Source: JAICND01 sp040905905 (lineage in GTDB: Bacteria > Actinomycetota > Acidimicrobiia > Spongiisociales > ZC4RG35). From it: DNA of 64,000 bases. A program made the position numbers and the translations under genes. The stretch is taken from assembly GCA_040905905.1 (NCBI GenBank), contig JBBDQN010000031.1, forward strand, positions 248,001-312,000, read 5' to 3'. Within the stretch, counting starts at the first letter, position 1. Every line of letters starts with the position of its first letter. Shown one piece after another: positions 25,142 to 33,819 of this stretch. A model generated the notes under the pieces. It had not been told where the DNA came from. It saw only the letters and a program-made list of their open reading frames with translations, and did not search any database.

Positions 25142-25255
25142 CCTAGTTGCCCCCTCCGCCTGGACCGATCGAGCGCAGCGAGATCGAGGGGGGTGATGTC
25201 CACCCCACGGGCCGAAGTCGGAGCCCTTTCCTGGCCTCTCTATGCTGGCTCGCCG
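25142..25255 (+). promoter_or_regulatory. Spacer before nuoG: C-run/G-run hairpin and -10 TATGCT
   Basis: The spacer holds a potential nested hairpin: CCCCCTC near 25150 with GAGGGGGG near 25187, enclosing CGATC and GATCG around GAGCGCAGCGA. Farther on, TATGCT (25241-25246) lies nine bases before the nuoG ATG with no ribosome site. Upstream transcription may stop or pause at the hairpin and restart at the internal promoter. Confidence 0.45.
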
Positions 25256-27667
25256 ATGAGCGAGACCGTCAAGGTGACCGTCGACGGGCGGGAGATCGAG
25301 GTTCCCAAAGGGGAGTTGGTGATCAAGGCCGCCCAGGACCACGGCACCTACATCCCCCGCTTTTGTTGGCATCCCCGGATGAAACCGGTCGGGATGTGCC
25401 GGATGTGCCTCGTCGAGGTAGAGACCCCCCGTGGTCGGGCCCTCATCACCGCTTGCACCAACCAGGTCGCCGATGGGATGGTGGTTGACACTCGTTCCGA
25501 TGTTGTGAAGAAAGCACAGGAGGGGGTGCTGGAGTTCCTGCTGATCAACCACCCGCTCGACTGTCCCGTTTGTGACCGTGGCGGTGAGTGCCCGCTCCAG
25601 GATCACACGATCGCCTTCGGTCCGGGGGAGTCGCGTTTCGTGGAGGAGAAACGACACTTCCAGAAGCCGATTCCGATCTCGGCCGTGGTCGATCTCGACC
25701 GGGAGCGGTGCATCCTCTGTGCCCGCTGTACACGATTCTCCGAGGAAGTCTCCGGCGACCCTCTTATCGAATTCCTCGACCGCGGCAATTACACCCAGGT
25801 CAACACCTTTCCTGATCTTCCGTTCTCTTCTTATTTCTCCGGCAACACCGTCCAGATCTGTCCGGTCGGCGCCTTGACCGCCCGCCCTTATCGGTTCCGG
25901 GCACGACCTTGGGATCTGACGGCTGTGGAGTCGACCTGCGTCCAGTGCACGACCGGCGATCGCATCAGCATCCAGGCGAGCCAAAACGAGGTGCTGCGCT
26001 TTCTCGCGGTTGACGTCGAGGCGACCAACTGGGGTTGGCTCTCGGACAAATGCCGGTTTGCCCATCAGGCGATCAGCTCTCCGGATCGATTGACAATGCC
26101 ACTGATCCAACAAGACGACGGTCAATACGAGTCCGCCACCTGGGGCGAAGCCCTTGCCCTGGTGGCCCAGAAGTTCGGGGAGTTGGCAACCGAAGGCAAG
26201 GGAGTCGCGGTATTGGGTGGAGCCCGCGGCACCAACGAAGACGCTTACGCGCTCTCCAAGTTCGCCCGGGTCGTCTTGGAGACCAACGACGTCGACTGCC
26301 AGATGGACGACGGTCTCGATCCCCAGTTTGCTGCCGCCACCGTTGACCGGGCCCTGATCAGCGATCTTGACAAGGCCAGGACGATCCTGGTGTGGGGCCC
26401 CGATCTCAAGGAGGAGCATCCGACCTTGTATCTGCGGGTGCGTCACGCCGTGCAGGAGAACGGTGCGACGCTCATCATCATCCACCCCCGACGCACCGGC
26501 CTAGATGATCGAGCCGACCACAAACTCTCATATCGACCGGGCGCCGGGGCGGACTTGCTGATCGCCCTCAAGGGCGGCGAACACCCAGAGGTGACCGCCG
26601 CGCTCTCCAAGGGGCCGGTGGTGGCCCTGGTGGGTCGGAGCGGGATCACAGAGGATCGGAGGCTGGCAGAGGCGGTGGCCGCCTTCGCTCGCACGCTGCC
26701 AGACGCCAAAGTGCTCCCGCTGGTTCGCCGCTCCAACACCTTTGGAGCCCTCGACATGGGTTTGGCCCCTTCGCTGTTGCCGGGCAGGGTGGCTGCAAGG
26801 TCGCCGGATTTCGAGAGTGCCTGGGGGCCCCTTTCCGCGGTTGCCGGCCGGGAGACGAGTTCCATCCTCAAAGCGCTCGAAGGCGGTGCGATCTCGGGGC
26901 TGCTCCTGGTCGGCGCCGATCCCGTTCGCGACGTCCCCGACGGCTCCTTGGCCCGGCGGGCCCTGGAGGCCGCAGGCTTCGTTGTTGCCATTGACACCTT
27001 CCTGACCGATTCGTCCCGCCTGGCAGATGTCGTCTTTCCGGCCGAGGGTTTTGCCGAGAAGGAGGGTTCGGTCACCAATCTGGAGGGAAGGGTGCAAAAG
27101 GTGAATCGGGTCGTGCCGGGCCCGGGTCAATCCCGCCCCGACTGGTCCATTCTCGATGATCTGAGCACGCTCATGGGCAAGCCCCTCAACCTCGCGTCAG
27201 CTGAGGCGATCGCCAAAGAGATCGCCACCGTGGCCGTCGCCTATCAGGGGGTGACGTGGGACGTGCTCGAATGGGAAGGAAACGACGGCGTCGTCGTGCC
27301 GTTGCCAGAGGCCCGACAGCCCTTGAACTTCATCCCTGCCGATGCCCCGGGTAGAAGTGCGGCCGGCGAGATCGTCCTTCATTACGCCAGGACTATGTTC
27401 GACGACGGGGTGATAATGCGACATAGCTCTTCGCTAGCGCCGCTGGCTCCAGGGGCGGCGGCCCACCTGCATCCCGATGACGCCCGGCTGATGACTGTCC
27501 GGGAGGGCGATGATGTCGAGGTCGAGACTGAGGCTGGTTCTGCCACTCTGTCCGTACGCCTCGATCAGAGCCTGGGCCATGGCGTGGTTTACATCCCCTT
27601 CAACCAACCGGGAGTGCCCTCATTCGGCAGCGACCCCCGGGTCACGGTCAAGAAGGTCGTCAGCTGA
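25256..27667 (+). CDS. nuoG: NADH-quinone oxidoreductase subunit G (locus 1)
   Basis: An 803-residue subunit. Residues 1-80 form the [2Fe-2S] domain (CWHPRMKPVGMCRMC, then a Cys in ITACTN), followed by the N5 region (CPVCDRGGECPLQDH) and N4 cysteines (CILCARCTRF ... CPVGAL). The molybdopterin-oxidoreductase-like domain runs from about residue 215. At the optional N7 site two cysteines of CVQCTTGD and a distal Cys remain, but the third position is Asp. A molydopterin-dinucleotide-like C-terminal domain ends the protein. ATG 25256 follows a -10-like TATGCT by nine bases. Confidence 0.94.
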   Translation: MSETVKVTVDGREIEVPKGELVIKAAQDHGTYIPRFCWHPRMKPVGMCRMCLVEVETPRGRALITACTNQVADGMVVDTRSDVVKKAQEGVLEFLLINHPLDCPVCDRGGECPLQDHTIAFGPGESRFVEEKRHFQKPIPISAVVDLDRERCILCARCTRFSEEVSGDPLIEFLDRGNYTQVNTFPDLPFSSYFSGNTVQICPVGALTARPYRFRARPWDLTAVESTCVQCTTGDRISIQASQNEVLRFLAVDVEATNWGWLSDKCRFAHQAISSPDRLTMPLIQQDDGQYESATWGEALALVAQKFGELATEGKGVAVLGGARGTNEDAYALSKFARVVLETNDVDCQMDDGLDPQFAAATVDRALISDLDKARTILVWGPDLKEEHPTLYLRVRHAVQENGATLIIIHPRRTGLDDRADHKLSYRPGAGADLLIALKGGEHPEVTAALSKGPVVALVGRSGITEDRRLAEAVAAFARTLPDAKVLPLVRRSNTFGALDMGLAPSLLPGRVAARSPDFESAWGPLSAVAGRETSSILKALEGGAISGLLLVGADPVRDVPDGSLARRALEAAGFVVAIDTFLTDSSRLADVVFPAEGFAEKEGSVTNLEGRVQKVNRVVPGPGQSRPDWSILDDLSTLMGKPLNLASAEAIAKEIATVAVAYQGVTWDVLEWEGNDGVVVPLPEARQPLNFIPADAPGRSAAGEIVLHYARTMFDDGVIMRHSSSLAPLAPGAAAHLHPDDARLMTVREGDDVEVETEAGSATLSVRLDQSLGHGVVYIPFNQPGVPSFGSDPRVTVKKVVS

Positions 27668-28770
27668 TGGACGGTATCGACGTACTCTTTGTAGTCGGGC
27701 GGGTCTTGGCGGTTTTTGTCCTTCTGTTGGTGGTGACAATCCTCAATGTCTGGCTCGAGCGGAAGATCCTGGCCGACATGCAAAACCGGATCGGGCCCGA
27801 TCGGGCTGGCCCCTGGGGCATCCTGCAAACCGTGGCCGACGGCCTCAAGCTCTTCTTCAAAGAGCAGGTCACCCCTCGCAAGGTGGAGTACGGCCTGTAC
27901 ATTCTGGCGCCTTTCCTGGCGGTCATCCCGGCGTTCCTGATGTTCATGGTCGTGCCCTTCGGCCGGCCGATCACGATTGGAGGCCGCGAGGTTCCTCTCC
28001 AGGGCGCCGATCTCAATATTGGTCTGCTGTTCATCCTGGCCATGTCCTCGATTGCTGTCTACGCGGTGGTACTGGCAGGGTGGTCCTCAGGCTCGAAGTA
28101 CCCGCTGCTTGGTGGCGTCCGGGCCACGGCCCAGGCCATTTCCTACGAAGCGGCGATGGGTCTGGCCATGGTGTCGGTTGTCATGTTCTCGGCTACTGCC
28201 GGACCTGAAGGAACCCTGTCGCTTGCCGGGATCGTCGAGCGCCAGGCTGGCACGTACGACGTCACGATTCCGCTCCTGCAATGGGCCGACTTCATTCCCC
28301 GCTGGAACCTGTGGCCGCAGTTCGTCGCCTTCGTGATCTTCCTGATCGCCATCGTCGCCGAGACCAACCGTGCCCCCTTCGACCTGGTGGAAGCCGAGCA
28401 AGAATTGGTCGGTGGTTTTCACACCGAGTATTCGGGCATGCGCTTCGCCATGTATTTCTTGGCCGAATACATCAACATCTTCTCGATGTCGGCTATCTGC
28501 GCCACCCTGTTCCTTGGTGGATGGACCGGTCCGACCTTCGATGGGCAGGTGCCAGTCCTGATCTCGGCGCTTCTGCCCTTCGTGTGGTTCCTCCTCAAGA
28601 CCTACGCCATCATCTTCCTGTTCTTCTGGATCCGTGCCACCCTGCCCCGGATGCGTTACGACCAGTTGATGCAGCTGGGATGGAAACGGCTGATCCCAGG
28701 GGCCCTGATCTGGCTCATGGTCTCGACGGTTGTCATCAGCTTCCGTCAATTCGGGCCCCCCTGGAGTTGA
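27667..28770 (+). CDS. nuoH: NADH-quinone oxidoreductase subunit H (locus 1)
   Basis: A 367-residue membrane subunit with eight or more helices that joins the arms and forms part of the quinone tunnel. The conserved loop ETNRAPFDLVEAEQELVGG and FHTEYSGMRF are present, as is the N-terminal ERKILADMQNRIGPDRAG. The start overlaps the nuoG stop (TGATG). It is about 30 residues longer than the locus 2 copy. Confidence 0.95.
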   Translation: MDGIDVLFVVGRVLAVFVLLLVVTILNVWLERKILADMQNRIGPDRAGPWGILQTVADGLKLFFKEQVTPRKVEYGLYILAPFLAVIPAFLMFMVVPFGRPITIGGREVPLQGADLNIGLLFILAMSSIAVYAVVLAGWSSGSKYPLLGGVRATAQAISYEAAMGLAMVSVVMFSATAGPEGTLSLAGIVERQAGTYDVTIPLLQWADFIPRWNLWPQFVAFVIFLIAIVAETNRAPFDLVEAEQELVGGFHTEYSGMRFAMYFLAEYINIFSMSAICATLFLGGWTGPTFDGQVPVLISALLPFVWFLLKTYAIIFLFFWIRATLPRMRYDQLMQLGWKRLIPGALIWLMVSTVVISFRQFGPPWS

Positions 28771-28771
28771 C

Positions 28772-29401
28772 ATGGGAATACTGAGCGAGTTTTTCAAGGG
28801 TTTGCGGGTTACCGGCCGTGTGTTTGTCGACACCGTTACCGGCGATGGCCTGGTCACCACCAAGTACCCGGAAGAGTTCCGTAAGAAGCCGGCGCGTTTT
28901 CACGGCAGGCACGTTCTCAACCGCTATCCGGATGGCATGGAGAAATGCATCGGATGCGAGCTGTGTGCAGGCGCCTGCCCCGCCCGGTGCATTTACGTCC
29001 GCGGCGCCGACAACCCGCCGGAAGACCCGGTGGCCCCGGGAGAGCGGTTTGGTTTTGTTTACGAGATCAACATGCTCCGATGCATCTTCTGCGGCTTGTG
29101 CGTCGAGGCATGCCCGACCGAGGCCATCACGATGAGTTCGCTCTTTGAGATGTCGACCTGGAACCGGGCCGATGCCATCTACACAAAAGAAGAGTTGCTA
29201 ATGAGACCCGACGGCAGCGTCCCCCATATGTTCCCTGACGACCCCCTTGCCAGGCATCAGGAACTCGAAACTGCCGACGGCTGGTTGCTGGCGACATCCC
29301 CGAGCGGGGTGGCGGCTTATGAAGGGGTAAAGGGCTGGCAGGGGACCCCCGGTCGTGCCAACTGGGACCCAGAACCCGACCAGGAGACCCGCGATGCGTG
29401 A
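28772..29401 (+). CDS. nuoI: NADH-quinone oxidoreductase subunit I (locus 1)
   Basis: A 209-residue subunit with two [4Fe-4S] motifs, CIGCELCAGACP near residue 60 and CIFCGLCVEACP near residue 100, which hold N6a and N6b. The C-terminal part after TKEELL is a longer, non-conserved tail. It starts one base after nuoH and ends before a 156-base spacer. Confidence 0.95.
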   Translation: MGILSEFFKGLRVTGRVFVDTVTGDGLVTTKYPEEFRKKPARFHGRHVLNRYPDGMEKCIGCELCAGACPARCIYVRGADNPPEDPVAPGERFGFVYEINMLRCIFCGLCVEACPTEAITMSSLFEMSTWNRADAIYTKEELLMRPDGSVPHMFPDDPLARHQELETADGWLLATSPSGVAAYEGVKGWQGTPGRANWDPEPDQETRDA

Positions 29402-29439
29402 AGCTGGTTCGACGATGCCCCCTCCGGCCCTCCGGGCCA

Positions 29440-29474
29440 CCTCCCCCAACGGTCGCTTCGCTTCCTGGGGGAGG
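29440..29474. repeat. CCTCCCCCA / TGGGGGAGG hairpin in the nuoI-nuoJ spacer
   Basis: CCTCCCCCA (29440-29448) and TGGGGGAGG (29466-29474) form a nine-base perfect stem with a 17-base loop GC-rich in CGCTTCGCTT. It is in the 156-base gap 29402-29557. The remainder includes a second C-run (CTCCCCCC near 29490) followed by GCGAACGAAGTGAGCGAAC, itself partly palindromic, and a CA/CT-rich stretch (29525-29556) ahead of nuoJ. Confidence 0.55.
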
Positions 29475-29557
29475 AAACGGGACTCTATTTCTCCCCCCAG
29501 CGAACGAAGTGAGCGAACTCAGCACTTACTGCTCACTTCCCACACCCACCACTCCTC

Positions 29558-30088
29558 ATGATTGAGCTCATCATCTTCGTTTTGATGGCTGCCGGTGCTT
29601 TGGTCGGGGCCGTCGCTGTGGTCAGGGCCCGCAACACGGTTTATGCCGCCATGGGTTTGCTCGCCACCTTGTTGGCGATCGCGGTCCTTTATGTGGTCCA
29701 GCTTGCCCACATGGTGGCCGCCGTCCAGGTGATCGTCTACGCCGGCGCGGTGATGACTCTCTTCCTATTCGTGATCATGCTCGTGGGTGTTGATCGCAAC
29801 GAGGACACCCGTGAGACCATCCCGCATCAGCGACGTATGACGATCGGGGTGGTGGTCGTACTCCTCGGAGTTATCGGATTCGTGGTAGTCAGCGGCAGCT
29901 TCGACTGGGTGCCGGTTGTTGGGACGGCCGCCGATCCCCAACTCACGAACGGCACGGTGCAAAGAGTGGCGGGAGAACTTTTCACGGGGTGGGTGCTCGC
30001 GTTCGAAGCCACGGCCCTCCTTCTCACCATCGCCGCAGTCGGCGCCATCGCCTTGGCTTCCACCCGTCGACGCCGGGAGGAGTCGTGA
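29558..30088 (+). CDS. nuoJ: NADH-quinone oxidoreductase subunit J (locus 1)
   Basis: A 176-residue five-helix membrane subunit with the conserved helix-3 region VIVYAGAVMTLFLFVIML and the N-terminal hydrophobic segment. It overlaps nuoK by four bases (GTGA). The start ATG follows a CT-rich spacer without a clear ribosome site. Confidence 0.93.
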   Translation: MIELIIFVLMAAGALVGAVAVVRARNTVYAAMGLLATLLAIAVLYVVQLAHMVAAVQVIVYAGAVMTLFLFVIMLVGVDRNEDTRETIPHQRRMTIGVVVVLLGVIGFVVVSGSFDWVPVVGTAADPQLTNGTVQRVAGELFTGWVLAFEATALLLTIAAVGAIALASTRRRREES

Positions 30089-30396
30089 GTCTGGTGGTGA
30101 CTCCCGGCTGGTACATGACCCTGGCGGCGATCCTGTTCGTGATCGGGGCGGTGGGCATGCTTACTCGTCGGAATGCCCTTGTCATGTTCATGTGCATCGA
30201 GTTGATGCTCAACGCGGTGAACCTCACGTTTATCGCCGCCGGGAGAGCTTTGGGCAGCCTTGACGGTCAACTGGCGGTGTTCTTCGTCCTGGTGGTGGCT
30301 GCTGCGGAGGTAGTGGTGGGTCTCGCCATCATCGTTGCGATTTTCCGAAGGCGGCAGTCGGCCTCGGTCGACGAACTCGCGGACATGAAGGGCTAA
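30085..30396 (+). CDS. nuoK: NADH-quinone oxidoreductase subunit K (locus 1)
   Basis: A 103-residue three-helix antiporter-like subunit with the two membrane glutamates of the E-channel: one in CIELMLNAVNL and one in AAAEVVVGLAI. GTG 30085 has GGGAGG four bases upstream and overlaps the nuoJ stop. Its stop TAA overlaps the nuoL ATG by one base. Confidence 0.95.
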   Translation: MSLVVTPGWYMTLAAILFVIGAVGMLTRRNALVMFMCIELMLNAVNLTFIAAGRALGSLDGQLAVFFVLVVAAAEVVVGLAIIVAIFRRRQSASVDELADMKG

Positions 30397-32282
30397 TGCA
30401 AGACCTGCTCTGGCTGGTCATCGCCTTTCCGCTCGCCGGAGCCGTCTGTCTTCACTTCTTCGGTCGTCGAATCGGTGAGCCCCGGGCAGGTTTCTTGGCC
30501 ACGTCGGCAGTGGCGGGGTCGTTCCTGGTTTCACTGGCCGCAGCCCTGCCCTTCTTTGGCGGTGCGGCGCAAGCCCATCGCCTGACCCTCTGGGATTGGA
30601 TGCCATCGATCGGTGCGTCCTTCGAACTTCACTGGGACCCGCTGGCGGCGCTGATGGCACTGGTGGTCACCGGGGTGGGGTCTCTCATTCATCTCTATGC
30701 CATCGGTTACATGCACGGCGATCCCCGCTTCGCTCGATTCTTCGTGTACATGAACCTGTTTGTTGCATCGATGTTGACCCTGGTCCTGGCTGGCAACTTC
30801 GCAATGCTCTTTGTGGGTTGGGAACTGGTGGGTTTGTGCTCGTACCTCCTGATCTCGTTCTGGTTCACGCTTCCCAGTGCCGCCGCCGCCGGGAAGAAGG
30901 CTTTCATCGTCAACCGCATCGGAGACGTCGGGTTCATGGTGGCGTTGATGATCATCTTCGGCGCTTTCCATACACTGTCGTTTACAGGGGTGTTGGACCG
31001 GGCCGCAGAAGTCCTCGACCCCGGAACCGCTACCGCCATCGCCTTGCTGCTCCTGTTGGGAGCGGCCGGTAAATCTGCCCAGATCCCGCTCTACGTGTGG
31101 CTGCCCGACGCCATGGAAGGGCCGACGCCGGTCTCGGCTCTGATCCATGCCGCCACCATGGTGACCGCCGGTGTCTACGTGATTGCCCGGTCGGCGGCGA
31201 TCTTCGAGATCTCGCCGATCGCCGGTCCGGTGGTTGCCACCGTCGGGGCACTCACCGCATTCGTAGCCGCCACCATCGCCCTCGCCCAGACCGACATCAA
31301 GCGGGTGCTTGCCTATTCAACGATAAGCCAGCTTGGCTACATGTTCCTGGCGGTGGGCGCAGCTGGGCACGTCGCCGGCGTGTTCCATCTCATGACCCAC
31401 GCCTTCTTCAAAGCCCTGCTCTTCCTCGGCGCTGGATCGGTCATTCACAGTCTGCAAAACCATCAGGACATGAGACTGATGGGTGGACTCCGAAAACACA
31501 TGCCAGTGACTGCCGCCACCATGGCGATTGGAACCCTCGCCATCGCCGGTGTCCCTCCGCTGGCCGGGTTCTGGTCGAAGGACGAGATCCTGGGTGTGGC
31601 CTTTGAACGGGGCGGCTGGTTTGGCCTTCTCTGGGTCATCGGTCTGGTGACGGCGTTGATCACAGCCTTCTACATGACCCGTCAGTTCGTGCTGGTGTTC
31701 CTGGGCGAACCCCGCTGGCCCGACGGCATCCACCCACATGAGTCACCCCGCCTCATGACGATTCCACTGGTAGCGCTGGCCGGCCTCTCGGTTGTGGGCG
31801 GGTTTGTCAACACGCCGTTCCGGCTGGGTCTCGAACACTTTCTTGAGCCCTCCTTCCACGGGGTGGAGTTGGCCCATCCCTCCGAGAACATCGGGATCTT
31901 CATCCTTCTAGCCGCACTGTCGGTGGGAGCAGGGTTGGCGGGGGCGGCGGCCGCTTTCCTCGCCTACAACCGGCCGGCCCAGCTCTGGGAGAAGTTCGAG
32001 AACAGCTTCGGCAAAATCTGGGGTTGGTGGCAAAAGGGATACGGGGTCGACGATGCCTACGGAGCGGCGGTGGTCGTACCGGGTCGGAAGCTGGCGGAGT
32101 CCGCCGCCTTCCGTTTCGACCTCGGGGTGTTGGACGGTCTGGTCAACGGAGTTGGCAAGGCTGTGCGGGGGCTGGCCGCCCGGCTGAGGCCGATCCAAAA
32201 TGGTCTGGTACGAAGTTATGGCCTCCTCTTTGCGGCCGGGGTAGTGGCGGTCGTTACGTGGATGTTGGCCAGGGGAGCCTGA
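30396..32282 (+). CDS. nuoL: NADH-quinone oxidoreductase subunit L (locus 1)
   Basis: A 628-residue Mrp-type proton-pumping subunit with about 16 helices. The pump motif VGWELVGLCSYLLISFW supplies the conserved Glu of helix 5, and HAATMVTAGVYVIAR the lysine-histidine region. The C-terminal amphipathic segment and last helix follow from about residue 500. It sits distal in the membrane arm and starts at TAATG with nuoK. Confidence 0.95.
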   Translation: MQDLLWLVIAFPLAGAVCLHFFGRRIGEPRAGFLATSAVAGSFLVSLAAALPFFGGAAQAHRLTLWDWMPSIGASFELHWDPLAALMALVVTGVGSLIHLYAIGYMHGDPRFARFFVYMNLFVASMLTLVLAGNFAMLFVGWELVGLCSYLLISFWFTLPSAAAAGKKAFIVNRIGDVGFMVALMIIFGAFHTLSFTGVLDRAAEVLDPGTATAIALLLLLGAAGKSAQIPLYVWLPDAMEGPTPVSALIHAATMVTAGVYVIARSAAIFEISPIAGPVVATVGALTAFVAATIALAQTDIKRVLAYSTISQLGYMFLAVGAAGHVAGVFHLMTHAFFKALLFLGAGSVIHSLQNHQDMRLMGGLRKHMPVTAATMAIGTLAIAGVPPLAGFWSKDEILGVAFERGGWFGLLWVIGLVTALITAFYMTRQFVLVFLGEPRWPDGIHPHESPRLMTIPLVALAGLSVVGGFVNTPFRLGLEHFLEPSFHGVELAHPSENIGIFILLAALSVGAGLAGAAAAFLAYNRPAQLWEKFENSFGKIWGWWQKGYGVDDAYGAAVVVPGRKLAESAAFRFDLGVLDGLVNGVGKAVRGLAARLRPIQNGLVRSYGLLFAAGVVAVVTWMLARGA

Positions 32283-32283
32283 G

Positions 32284-33819
32284 GTGTTGACCGCGCTGAT
32301 CTTCATTCCCGTCGTGGGAGCCATCGTGGTGGCGCTGCTTCCCCGTCGCCGCACCGAACTCGTTCTCCCAGTCGGAGTGGCGCTGTCGTTGATTCCGCTG
32401 GCCGTCGCCGGCTACCTGTTCGCCACCTTCGAAAGCGGGGTGGCCGGTTATCAATTCGTGGAGGAGGCTGTCTGGTATCAGCCCTGGGGAATCTCCTGGG
32501 CGCTCGGTGTGGATGGCGTCTCGTTGCCGCTGGTCGTCCTCACCACCCTCCTGGTGCCGATTGCCCTGGCCGCCTCCACCAGCATCTCGCACCGGCTCAA
32601 GGAGTTTGTGGCCTACACCTTGGCACTCGAGGCGGGTCTGATCGGAGTCTTCCTGGCGCTCGATCTCTTTCTCTTCTTCGTCTTCTTCGAGGTGATCCTG
32701 GTTCCCATGTACTTCATCATCGGGGTCTGGGGAGGGGAACGTCGGGTTTATGCGGCGATCAAGTTCTTTCTGTATACGGCCTTCGGCTCGGCCCTCTTAT
32801 TGGCCGGAGTCATCGCCCTGGCGGTGCTCCACGCCTCCCAGACCGGGGTCCCCTCGTTCGCTCTCACTGACCTGATGGCGCTCGATCTCTCCGCCGGCAC
32901 CGAACGATGGCTTTTTGCCGCTTTCGCAGTCGCCTTTGCGATCAAGGTGCCTTTGTTTCCGTTCCACACCTGGCTCCCGGACGCTCACGTGGAGGCGCCC
33001 ACGGCCGGATCGGTGTTGCTGGCAGGAGTCCTCCTGAAGCTAGGAACCTACGGCCTGCTTCGATTCAACCTCGGCCTGTTTCCCCAGGCGGCGGTCGACC
33101 TGGTCCCCGTGTTGGCGGTCCTGGCGGTGATCGGCATCATCTATGGGGCGGTGGTGGCGATCGTCCAGCCCGACCTCAAGAAGCTGGTCGCATACTCGTC
33201 AGTGTCCCACCTCGGCTTCATCGTCCTCGGCACCTTCGCTCTCACGTCCGGTGGACTGGCCGGGGGGGTCGTACAGAACATCAACCACGGCATCACCACG
33301 GGAGCTTTGTTCTTGCTGGTTGGAATGATCTATGACCGCCGCCACACCAAACAGATCTCTGACCTTGGCGGCTTGGCTCAGGTGATGCCGATCTACTCGG
33401 GGATATTCCTCTTCACCGCCTTCGCCTCGATCGGTCTGCCCGGACTCAACGGTTTTGTCGGTGAGTTCCTGGTCCTGGTCGGCAGCTTCCCCACGCTCCC
33501 GGTCTACACGATCATTGCGGCCGTCGGCGTGGTGCTGGCCGCGATCTACCTGCTTTGGGCATACGAGCGGGCATTCACCGGCCCCCTCGACAAGCCCGAG
33601 AACCAGAAACTGACCGACCTCTCCGGACGTGAGATAGCCCTGCTTGCACCGCTGGTGGCCCTGATGTTGTTCCTCGGCCTCTATCCAAGAGTGCTCCTCG
33701 ACCGGGTCGAACCTTCCACGGAGGCGATCCTCGATCGGATCGAAGCTGTCACCACCTACTCGGTCCCTGCTCCCGGGAGGATCGGCGATGTGTTCGCCAG
33801 TGAGGGCGGTGAGGAGTGA
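32284..33819 (+). CDS. nuoM: NADH-quinone oxidoreductase subunit M (locus 1)
   Basis: A 511-residue proton-pumping subunit. Helix 5 Glu is in FFEVILVPMYFIIGVWG, and FPFHTWLPDAHVEAPT is the canonical NuoM signature. The GTG start is one base after the nuoL stop. It overlaps nuoN by four bases. Confidence 0.95.
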   Translation: MLTALIFIPVVGAIVVALLPRRRTELVLPVGVALSLIPLAVAGYLFATFESGVAGYQFVEEAVWYQPWGISWALGVDGVSLPLVVLTTLLVPIALAASTSISHRLKEFVAYTLALEAGLIGVFLALDLFLFFVFFEVILVPMYFIIGVWGGERRVYAAIKFFLYTAFGSALLLAGVIALAVLHASQTGVPSFALTDLMALDLSAGTERWLFAAFAVAFAIKVPLFPFHTWLPDAHVEAPTAGSVLLAGVLLKLGTYGLLRFNLGLFPQAAVDLVPVLAVLAVIGIIYGAVVAIVQPDLKKLVAYSSVSHLGFIVLGTFALTSGGLAGGVVQNINHGITTGALFLLVGMIYDRRHTKQISDLGGLAQVMPIYSGIFLFTAFASIGLPGLNGFVGEFLVLVGSFPTLPVYTIIAAVGVVLAAIYLLWAYERAFTGPLDKPENQKLTDLSGREIALLAPLVALMLFLGLYPRVLLDRVEPSTEAILDRIEAVTTYSVPAPGRIGDVFASEGGEE

